DNA of 64,000 nucleotides from Megalobrama amblycephala (Eukaryota > Chordata > Actinopteri > Cypriniformes > Xenocyprididae). The DNA is taken from NCBI RefSeq assembly GCF_018812025.1, contig NC_063050.1, forward strand, positions 6,610,047 to 6,674,046, written 5' to 3'. Below, piece by piece: positions 55,130 to 64,000 of this stretch; position 1 is the first letter of the stretch; each line of letters begins with the position of its first letter. The notes below the pieces were generated by a model that was given only the letters and a program-made list of their open reading frames with translations, did no database searches and had not been told where the DNA came from. The position numbers and the translations under genes are program-made.

Positions 55130-55797
55130 AACAAATATCTTCTGATTTAAGACCGAACAAGATCAGGGTCAAATCGTCATTCCCTTAATACTTAATGTGG
55201 AGATCACATATACCACTATAGTCAATTTCTTTTGAGGTCTGGAATTAATGATTCTGATACATCAAATACATTCTGATACATCAAATACATTTTAACAGTC
55301 ACTGGTCACCACCTACTGGCAGAACAGTGTAACAACATTAGTTTCAACATTCATTTAGCTACTTATTTTAATTGCTGAAATCAGTGTATATTCAGACTAT
55401 AAATTGTTATTGCAATACTTGCATTATTATTTAATGTTTGCAACACAGATGTAGCAATAGTATGTTGTTGAAAACACTTTGTGAAGCTGTTTAAAACATA
55501 TAGCTTACATGACCACTGCTTTCAGCAGCAATGCAAAAGCAGGTTTAAATATTCTGGTATGATTGTAATTTCAAAAGGTTTAATAGACATAACCGAATCA
55601 TTGTCATTTAGGAATAAGATCGCGTTCTTTTGCTTAATCGTGCATACACAAGAGCTTAGGTATTTTTGTATGTCATGTTTTATACCAGACCTCAAAAGAA
55701 ATTGACTATAGTGGTATATGTGATCTCCACATTAAGTATTAAGGGAATGACGATTTGACCCTGATCTTGTTCGGTCTTAAATCAGAAGATGTTTGTT

Positions 55798-56115
55798 GGT
55801 AATACTTTACAATAAGGTTGCGTTAACATTATTTAACTGCATTAGTTAACATTAACTAATAATGAATTGCTCTTCTTCAGCATTTATTAATATTTGTTAA
55901 TGTTAATTTCAACATTTACTAATACGTTATTAAAATCAAATGTTGTATTTGTTAACATTATTAAATGCACTGTGAAGTAAACAACCAACAAACAGCTGTA
56001 TTTTTAACGTTAACAAAGATTAATAATTACAGTAATGTATTGCACATTGTTAGTTCATGTTAGATAATACATTAACTAATGTTAACAAATAAAAACCTTA
56101 TTGTAAAATGTTACC
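55798..56115 (-). mobile_element. Nested hAT-like MITE in the right arm
   Basis: Inverted copy of 54812-55129 at the mirrored position, so the MITE was present before the two arms became copies of each other. Confidence 0.75.
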
Positions 56116-56867
56116 TATTTTTTTTTTTTAAAAATTCAACACAAAACGTATGACCACAATAACTTTAAGAAACATTTTTTGTTTGTTTGTTTAGATAAAT
56201 AGGGGTTTGACCTGTAATGTGATGCAGTTAGACTAGGTTACATTTGATAAATATTATTAAATTGTAAAGAAATAAAATATATATTTTTTGTCGAAAGAAT
56301 TCCAGGCACAGTTCACTCTCAGCCAATAAGATTCCATGTAGCATTTTCATGGATCAGTCGTCTCTTCTGATTGGTTTATAACTTTTGACAGCATTTAATC
56401 CAAAAGGCAAATTAATTTCTGCAAGAGCACGGAGAGATTCGTGAGCGCACATGTGCAGTTTGAGCGTGCAGGACACGTTTGAGCACGCAGGAAACAGTTT
56501 GAGCGTGCACACGCAATATCTGAGCGAGAGGAGAGGCAGTTCATAAGAGAGCACTGTATATTTGAGCGCGCGCGTCCAGATTTGCGCGAGAGCAAAGGAA
56601 ATCCGCGCGCGAGCGGACAGATTTGCGCGAGAGCAGAGGAAATCCGCGCGCGAGCACTCAGATTTGCGCTCGCGCATTTAAAATTGATATGCTCTCGCGT
56701 CACAATAATGTGCTCTCGACAATTGACAGTAAAATAACGCCATATTTCAGCTGCTGTCATTCTGGAGTACAGAAGAATATGAACCAGGAGAAGTAAATTA
56801 ATACATACATGTATGGTCACATTTAGTTTAGAATAGCCATCATGTTCACAGAGCACACAACGCCTCT

Positions 56868-57120
56868 GCACCCAAAAATGAAAATAATGTCATTAATTAC
56901 TCACCCTCATGTCATTCTCCACCCCTAAGACATTCATTCATCTTCGGAACACAAATTAAGATATTTTTGTTGAAATCCAATGGCTCAGTGAGGCCTCCAT
57001 AGACAGCAATGACATTTCCTCTCTCAAGATCCATTAATGTACTAAAAACATATATAAATCAGTTCATGCGAGTACAGTGGTTCAATATTAATATTGTAAA
57101 GCAACGAGAATATTTTTTGT
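56868..57120 (-). repeat. Dispersed fish repeat fragment
   Basis: Contains 'cattaattactcaccctcat' and 'cattcatcttcggaacacaa attaagatattttt', a string I recognise as widespread in cyprinid genomes. Truncated; class uncertain. Confidence 0.5.
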
Positions 57121-57261
57121 GCGCTAAAAAAAAAAAAAAGACTTTTTAACAATATCTAGTGATAACTAATTTAACTAATGTCATTTGTTTTATATTTACA
57201 CCATGTTGATCACTTGTGTGTTTTGTCCTCACACCGCCATCTTGGTTGGCCTCCTCATTTA

Positions 57262-57420
57262 GATTATGAAGAAGTGACATCATGCATTAAACCCAATGAC
57301 CCAACAGCTTCAGATCACACAACTGAACCACCTTCATCATCCTCTTCTGTCACTTCATTATCACCAATTGGTGCACTTGGAATAGAACTTTTTTCAGTCA
57401 TATTATTGTTGCGTTTTTAA
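57262..57420 (+). pseudogene. Receptor stalk-exon relic (sixth unit)
   Basis: 'gattatgaagaagtgacatc ... caacagcttcagatcac...actgaacc...cacttcattatcacca' aligns with the intron end and stalk exon of gene 3 (37556-37700). The acceptor region is damaged, and the frame (TASDHTTEPPSSSSSVTSLS) ends in a stop at 57420. No V or membrane exon lies nearby. It marks the decayed 3' half of another array unit. Confidence 0.75.
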
Positions 57421-57454
57421 GTTGACTAATTAAACATTCAAAAATTCAAAATTG

Positions 57455-57715
57455 CCAATCGGTCATAGGACTGCACATACGCATTAGCTTGATCCCATCC
57501 TGAAAAATACATTTTTTTTTTCATGATTCGAGTGTTTAGAAACAAAATTTTCGAGACAGTTGTTGTCAGATTTCATTGGTGATTTCAAATATGAAATTTA
57601 ATCAAAAGCTTTGAAAACAGCTTTGGAGAATATGATGTTTCCCCATTCAAAGAGATAGGAGCTGCACTTGGATGCCTGAGAGGCGTTTCAAAGATGGACG
57701 CCGAGTGAAATGCAT
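57455..57715 (+). repeat. Shared ~260-bp block, copy 3
   Basis: Third copy of the block seen at 23540-23805 and 40190-40445, again between a receptor 3' part and the next unit's upstream block. Confidence 0.7.
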
Positions 57716-57952
57716 TATGGGCAGTGATGTCATTATTGGATCATACTGACACCAAGTGGCCACATGCAGTAAAATATTTTTGAATGGTGGATGTTGTCTC
57801 TTAGTTATGAAGATCAGTGTTGATGAAATATATTTTCAGTCATATTATGTGTACTTAAAAGTCCTAAATCTCTTCTAAGGCCAAGACTGAATTTATTTGT
57901 GTCTGCTAAATGTCAAATTAAGGTTGAGTTTATTCAATGAAGAGGTTCAGTA

Positions 57953-58017
57953 GAGGGAGTTCCAGCTGCAGACACTGTATTCACAGTGAGGAGGAGCAAC
58001 TGAGAGAGAGAGAGAGA
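57953..58017 (+). repeat. Array upstream block plus (GA)n, LINE 6 landing site
   Basis: 'agtagagggagttccagctgca...cactgtattcacagtgaggaggagcaact' followed by GA to 58017, then LINE 6 starts. It matches the empty site at 50790-50904, so a further receptor gene may lie beyond the window. Confidence 0.87.
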
Positions 58018-58231
58018 CTTTTGACTTTTCAAACCACTTTAATCATATAAACATTAAAAACCTTAAAACAAAACTTAACCAAACATATACCAACCAAAAC
58101 ATTACCAATTAAACACCAGATTCCCTGACTCACACACAGTCACCAAAGCCCCCCTAACATACCATTTCCATTCAAAATAAAGAATATTATTAGTATGTTG
58201 ATACTACGTATATTCAATTACTATTCTAGAC

Positions 58232-59332
58232 CAGAGTCCTGCACAGGTCCATTTTTGGAGACCCGCTCCCGCCCGTACCCGCAAAGTTCAGCACCAGATC
58301 CGACCCGTCACCCGTGATAATATCAAAATTAAATCCGCACCCGCCCAGACCCGTTAATATTTGGCCCGTTACCCGACCCGTGCCCGCGATAAATCACACA
58401 TGCTAAAATCATTCCAATTAAAGTGCTTTATTTTTTAAAATTTAAAGTTCTTAACTTTTAAAAAAATTCTTAAAATTCTTTAAAGTTAATTTCGTTTTGT
58501 ATTAATTGTATCTTAATTTTAATCAATGTTTCATCAACCAATTTCTTGTTTAAGTAAATATAGCAGACAATAGATGATCACGACACGGAGGAGCCGGGGA
58601 GAACTGGAGCTCGTATCATAAATGAACTAAAACTCAGCGTATAAGGTAACTTAGCCTACTTGCCTCACAGACTTGAGGAAAATATCTATATTGGAATGTC
58701 TACTTTTAAACAGAGCAATTCAAAACGAAAAAAAAACAGACTGCTCTCTGCTTATGTAATCCGAATGAAATGTGCATTTCTCTCAGGCGCGTTCACTACT
58801 GCGAAGATCGCGAGTCAGCATCGTCAACTTCATCTTTGCAGCCACTGACACAGAAAACACTTGTTTAATAATAAACATGTCTCCTTCCTTGCTATATTTT
58901 ACATAATCATAATCATTAGGCTACTTTTTTGCCGGTTCTTTGTGACAGCTTTTAGGTGCTTTATTGGCAGCGCAACCCTTACATGTTAGCCTACATGAAC
59001 TCATCACGACCACATCAGCACAGAAAACATGGAGATGCAACGCTTGCTCCAACTAGGCCATAGACATCTGTGCAACTAGGCTACGAGAAGCATCAACAAA
59101 AGTCGCACTGTCACAGTGGTGGTGACGTGATGGGTCAAATGTCATATCGTTGTTGCGTATAATGGTAATATACAAATATTGCGCATATTTTTCATCCGCG
59201 CTACTACCCGCCCACAAGGAGTTAATTATCCGCCCGCATCCCCGCCCGTGAATTTTAGGCATGTCACAATCCACCCGTTTTATCCACTTTTATGCCGGTA
59301 TCCGCGGGTACCCAACCCATTGCAGGACTCTG
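58232..59332. mobile_element. Non-autonomous hAT element in the LINE 6 3' region
   Basis: Ends CAGAGTCCTGCA and tgcaggactctg, with a perfect 8-bp target duplication ttctagac (58224-58231 and 59333-59340). Both ends are rich in acccgc/gggcgg words. No transposase ORF. Confidence 0.92.
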
Positions 59333-59510
59333 TTCTAGACTCCACAACAGACTTAAACAGAGTTACAATATTCACATTTTCACCAGAATTTTTACACTGA
59401 TGAGACTTTAAAATTACAAGCTTAGCCTGTCCTATTAAAAAATTAGCAAGTATACACTGTTGCTGCCAAGACCTTTTATATCTGCAACCCAGAATAAATA
59501 GACTATTGGT

Positions 59511-60040
59511 GTCACGTAAATAATGACGGATGCAATAGCAAGTTAATCTCTTTTATTAAGAGCTTCACACACAGATGGTCAGTCACAGATAACACAACGA
59601 ACACAGCAGGAGAGTGGTGACGCAGGGACCTCGATGGGCGATGAGAGTCCAGATGAATGGTGACTGGTGAAGTGCGTCCGTGAAACAGTGCCTTGTAATC
59701 CGTGGGTGAAATCCAGAGAACAATCCAAACGAGGAAACAGGAAACAGGAAACAACGACGAGAAATCCAGTCCAAGGAACAAACAACACGAGCAAACACGA
59801 GACAACAACACGAGCAAACACGAGACAACAACACGAGCAAACACGAGACAACAACACCAGGACTCCAAACAACGATCTGACAAACATGAGACGAAAGACA
59901 AGGCGTTATATAGGCAGGTGTAATTGCAAACAGCTGCCGCTGATCAGATAATCAGCGGCGACGCCCACACGAACAATCAGGTGACACACTACAGAACACA
60001 CAGACACCAGAATGAGACAGCGGATTCATGAACCGTGACA
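59511..60040 (-). mobile_element. Solo LTR in LINE 6
   Basis: Begins TGTCACG and ends CGTGACA, with a perfect 5-bp target duplication attgg (59506-59510 and 60041-60045). On the minus strand it has a TATA box (ctatataacgcc near 59904-59915) followed by a polyadenylation signal (aataaa near 59552). No internal retroviral or retrotransposon genes remain. Confidence 0.92.
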
Positions 60041-63000
60041 ATTGGTAAATGTAAAACCTAATCTTACAATAATTTTCTCCAATAATTCAAATAACAGGTT
60101 AAGTCTAAAACACTCGCAAAACATATGAAACACACTGTCAAGAGCATTACAAAAAGGACATTCTGGTAAAACAGTCGTATTAATCTTTGACACAAAAGAA
60201 TTTGAGGCTATAATACAATGTAGTATTCTCCACTGAATATCTCCACATCTCTTAGAGATCGGAGGCTTATACAATAACCTCCATGATGGATACATATCAT
60301 CTGAAATAGAAAGCAAAGATCTCCATTTAGTATCTGGTCTTTGCTTCAATTGTTCCAAATGTACAGATTTAACACAAATATGATATAAAAGTTTTTTTCC
60401 CAATACAATGGAACACCAAAGCACCATAACCTTTTAACAATTTTGTCTGACTGTTAACATCAGTTTCCCAATCTTTAGGAACTACTTTGAACTCAGGAAA
60501 AGTCTGAGAAATAAAACCATTCTGAAACCCATTATTGATAAAGGAAAGGAAAGTCTGAGGGAAAGATGTCTTAAGATTCCTAACTAATCCTTCCACAATT
60601 CTTACTGAATTTATCCCAACTTGATCAGCAATTGAATGTACAGTTCTCCATTGACCATTCTTTAAATCAATCAAGTCCATTACTTTTGATAACCCAGCAT
60701 TCAAAAATGTCATGGCTAAAGATGATGACACATTTATTGATAACTGAAAAAGAGGATTAAAAAAAAGAGGTTCTGAAATACCATAATGTTCATCTTCATT
60801 TCTCAATATTTTAAAACTATTCCAAGATTGAATCACTCCTTGATAAAAACTGAAAGGTAAGGAATACACTTTCTCCATCATGGTCTTCTGCATTAGGAAC
60901 AACTGTTTATCAAACCCAAATCCTCCAAAATTATTGATTATATGTAATCCAACCACAACCCAAGGCACAAGATCTGAACTGTACAAAAGTTTTTGCAATG
61001 ATTGTAGCCTCATTGCCAGGATCTTAGATTCCAAATGTATTAGTCCTTGGCCTCCCTCTGCCACAGGAAGATAAAGGACACCTGGAGGAAGCCAATGGCA
61101 ACCATCCCAAAAAAAGTTGATAAATGCTTTTTGAACTCCTAAAAGCAATTCTTTAGGAGGATCTAATATGGTAAATTTATGCCACAACATTGAAGCTGCT
61201 AGATTGTTAATAACTAAACATCTCCCCCTAAAAGAGAGGTGTGGCAGAATCCACCGCCACTTCTGGATTCTAAGAATTACCTTGTCAGCTAGCCCTTCCC
61301 AGTTTTTTTCCGTGTAACCTTTAGTCCCAAAATATAAACCAAGGATTCTAAATCCATCCCTGGCCCATTTACATTGCTGTGGCAGCCTAGGAGGTCCTGC
61401 AACCTGCCAGTCTCCCAAAAGCAAGGATGAACATTTCTCCCAATTAATGCATGCAGATGAAGCTTGCTGAAATTTGTTTAAAACTAAAATCATTCTTGTA
61501 ACATCTTCTGAATCTTTTATTACTACTGTTACATCATCAGCATATGCTGTAAGTTTGATTGAATCAACACTGGGGGCGCTAGGTATATTAAACCCACTTA
61601 GCTGCCTCCTAAGTGAGACCAATAAAGGTTCAATAGAAATTGCATACAAAAGACCAGAAAGAGGGCACCCTTGCCTTATTCCCCTGGTTACAGGGAAGGG
61701 CCTAGTTAAAGAACCATTAATTTTCAACATACTATAAATTTCGTTATATAACATTTCAATGAGGGATCTAAAATAAGGATCAAAACCAAAAGCTTCCAGA
61801 GTTTTAAATAAGTACTGGTGATCAACCCTGTCAAACGCTTTTTCTTGGTCCAATGCAAGAAACCCAATGTCTAAATTATGCATTTTTGCCACAGTAATCA
61901 TATCCCTCATCAAGAACAGATTGTCAAATATTGTCCTTTTGGGAACACAATATGTTTGGTCCATATGAATGACTGATGCCATATAATTCTTGAGTCTATT
62001 GGTCAGAGATTTAGATAAAATCTTAAAATCAACACATAACAAAGAAACCGGACGCCAATTCTTTAAGCATCCAAGATCCCCCTTTTTTGGAATTAATGTT
62101 AGAATTGTCCCTTCGACAACTCAAAGGAAGGGTCCCTTGATCGATGCCTTCAAGAAAAACATCATACATGTCCTGTCCAAGCACATTCCAAAAGGATTTG
62201 TAGAATTCTGCTGTAAGCCCATCCAATCCAGGTGACTTCCCAGAACTCAAATCTTGAACAGCTTGTGAAATCTCCCCAAAGGTCAAAGGCCTATCCAACT
62301 CGCTACGTTCTTCTTCTGTTAATTTGTATAAGTCACATAAAAGTTCATCAGTTGCTGTATCATAACATAATTCCGAGCGGTATAAATCCTCATAAAAAGA
62401 AAGAGTATGAGATCGAATTTCCTGTTGATCTGTAATCACACTGCCACCTGGTATTTTCAACTGATAAAAACTCTTCTGTTCCTTTGGCTTTTTTTCATGA
62501 CCAAAGAAGAATGATGTTGGAGCATCCATGTCATTCAGCTGTACAAATCTGGTCCTTAGAAGGGCTGTTTTTCCTCACTCCTCCAATAAATTCTTTAGAA
62601 GAAGTTTATAATTTGCAACAGAGTCAATAAAAGTTGAATTATTGTGGGTACAGTCACTGCTTTGCCCAAGGATAGCTTGTTCAAGGGACTCGATTTGTGT
62701 TTTACCAACATCCCACCATTGACTCAGTGACTGAAAGTTACACCTCTCCTCTCTCCAAGCTTTCCAGAAAAGATTAAAGGAGTGAAAAAAAGTGCAGTCC
62801 TGCAATAGTCTATTATTAAAGCGCCAATGTGATTTATAGGATTTAGAAAGACAAACAGAAACTACTACAGATACATAGTGATGATCAGACAAAAAAGATG
62901 GTGAAATCGTACTGCTAAAAAACCTACCCCTATTGTCCTTCTTAACATAAAAGCGATCAAGCCTAGCCCCTGACACATTATTAGAGTTGGCTTTTAACCA

Positions 63001-63554
63001 TGTATACTGTCTAGCTCCAGGAAAGGCCTCCCTCCACACATCAACTAAATTATGTTCTTTAATTAATTTCTTTAAACTTTCAGCAGAAGAATGGTGAGGT
63101 TCATCATGATTCCTATCTAAACATGAATTAACCGTACAATTAAAATCACCACCAAGTACAACAATATTTCCCTGAGGACACTGTAGCAAAGCATCAGAAA
63201 GTGTTTTTAAAAAAAGAGATTCGTTCTTGACCTACATTCGGTGCATACACATTAATAAAAGAAAAATGAGTATCACCAAAAACAAAATCAGCTCTCAGAA
63301 TTCGACCAGGTATAATTTCAACCGTAACTGGTTGTATACCAACACGTGAAGAAAAAAGGATGGCAACACCAGCACTAAGATTTGTGCCATGACTTAATAA
63401 AACACTGCCTTTCCAATAACTAATCCATTGTGCTTGATTTTGCGGATCTGTATGTGTTTCTTGCAACAAAATAAAAATAATCAAACAAAGTGACTCTCTT
63501 CTTTATGCACCGACAACCATTAACATTAAAGGTTCCAATGTTTAAGGTTGCCAT
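60026..63554 (-). pseudogene. LINE 6 ORF2, broken
   Basis: ATG at 63554 (MATLNIGTFNVNG). Endonuclease at 62575-63484 (LLQETHTD, INVYAPNVG, GGDFNCTVN, ARLDRFYV, SDHHYVSV). Reverse transcriptase at 60369-62529 (KSPGLDGLTAEFYK, DQEKAFDRVDH, GIRQGCPLSG, TAYADDVTVVI). C-terminal domain at 60060-60427 (GDIQWRILHCIIASN, CPFCNALDSVFHMFCEC). Frame breaks occur near 63490, 63190, 62570, 62100 and 60420. All catalytic motifs can still be read, so decay is moderate. Confidence 0.87.
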
Positions 63555-63614
63555 GACAAAAAAATAAAAGAATGCAATGAAGAAAATACATCACTTTAAA
63601 TATACAAGACCACA

Positions 63615-64000
63615 TTACTGTTTTTTATGACGTGTGATTAGTCTTTTTTTAACAGCACTAACATGTTTCTTTAATCTATATCTTTTAGGCTGATCAAGCT
63701 CTTCCAATGAAGCTTTTCTCATAGCCATGGCGCAAGAATCAACAAACAGCTGTAAATCAGAGAAATACTTCTCTAGTTTTGGTCTTCGCTGATTAAAAGT
63801 ATCATTGAGAAAATCATTAATTTGCTGTACTGTATAATATGGTGGTTTCATTTGTAAGCTGCATTTTTTCTCTGCAGCACTTCCTTGGGAACTGACATCA
63901 GTGAAATCATCCACAATATCAGATTCCTCACTGTCATAACTCTTATCCATAGACTGAGCCTCACCTCTTTCAGAAAGCTGATCCACATCATCCTGTGACA
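63615..64000 (-). CDS. LINE 6 ORF1 C-terminal part (5' end outside window)
   Basis: The open frame runs from the window edge to a stop at 63615. An acidic region (DSEESDIVDDFTDVSS) is followed by the group's C-terminal domain (TVQQINDFLNDTFNQRRP, YFSDLQLFVDSC) and a basic end PKRYRLKKHVSAVKK. The CCHC and RRM-like parts would lie beyond 64000. The match in domain order to LINE 4 ORF1 supports the call. Confidence 0.8.
   Translation of the reverse strand, partial: SQDDVDQLSERGEAQSMDKSYDSEESDIVDDFTDVSSQGSAAEKKCSLQMKPPYYTVQQINDFLNDTFNQRRPKLEKYFSDLQLFVDSCAMAMRKASLEELDQPKRYRLKKHVSAVKKRLITRHKKQ

Larger units (their letters stand above)
54193..56743. repeat. 2.55-kb giant inverted repeat
   Basis: The arms 54193-55242 and 55685-56743 are near-identical inverted copies around a unique ~440-bp centre. 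Anchors: 'atggcgttattttactgtca' pairs with 'tgacagtaaaataacgccat', and 'gtcaatttcttttgaggtct' pairs with 'agacctcaaaagaaattgac'. Each arm has a CpG-rich, internally repetitive end (54225-54530; 56390-56700) and one copy of the same nested MITE. It is either a foldback transposon or an inverted segmental duplication; no clear target duplication was found. Confidence 0.88.
58018..64000 (-). mobile_element. LINE 6: diverged Tx1-group LINE, runs off the window
   Basis: The 3' end (GTTTGAAAAGTCAAAAGT then CTCTCT on the minus strand) abuts the GA tract. It is interrupted by a hAT MITE (58232-59332) and a solo LTR (59511-60040). ORF2 begins MATLNIGTFNVNG, lacks the hydrophobic leader, and is about 60 nt from ORF1, unlike LINEs 1, 2, 4 and 5; it is a separate subfamily that shares the target. 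Confidence 0.87.

Noticed and set aside
59512..59951. Several 85-130 codon frames (Cys/Ser/Val-rich on minus, Thr/Asn/Arg-rich on plus)
   Set aside because: They fall inside the solo LTR and arise from a short tandem repeat (acgagcaaacacgagacaac).

Overview
This is eukaryotic genomic DNA, almost certainly from a teleost fish and probably a cyprinid. The evidence is interrupted genes with GT-AG introns, an Ig-superfamily receptor cluster of the CD300/pIgR-like (CMRF35-like) type, and a dense load of Tc1, hAT, piggyBac-like, SINE, LTR and Tx1-group LINE repeats typical of fish. There is no bacterial-style operon, no rRNA or true tRNA gene and no CRISPR array. The species call is inference.

Host genes, all on the + strand: gene 1 (3861-8518) is a two-Ig-domain receptor with a transmembrane segment and a tyrosine-bearing tail. 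Downstream is a tandem family of one-Ig-domain receptors sharing the same first exon: gene 2 (21770-23030, a broken pseudogene), gene 3 (36303-38400, intact), gene 4 (46297-48462, intact), gene 5 (50952-53035, intact) and a relic of another unit near 57262-57420. Genes 2-5 share an almost identical 5' leader: a (GA)n microsatellite, about 40 nt of leader holding a short upstream ORF whose stop overlaps the receptor start codon, then the signal-peptide exon.

Mobile DNA: six LINE copies, all on the - strand, occupy about 10.0-21.7 kb (two in tandem), 24.2-36.2 kb (two in tandem), 41.5-46.2 kb and 58.0 kb to the window end. They carry a two-ORF layout: ORF1 with a CCHC knuckle, and ORF2 with an APE-like endonuclease, a YADD reverse transcriptase and a C-terminal CCHC. 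Each complete 3' end abuts a (GA)n tract or the remnant of one, and the 5' ends abut the (GA)n that precedes a receptor gene. Gene 5 keeps the unoccupied site. I read these as members of the microsatellite-targeting Tx1 group (Kibi-like, family name recalled, not searched).

The main theme is the interplay between a duplicating immune-receptor array and a retrotransposon group that repeatedly uses the GA tract upstream of each copy. Because the target is strand-asymmetric, every insertion ends up head-to-head with the gene. On top of this lie many nested non-autonomous transposons, several with clean target-site duplications that I could read directly. The remaining stretches (for example 1-850, 8519-9970, 38401-38880 and 53036-53925) show no gene I can support.
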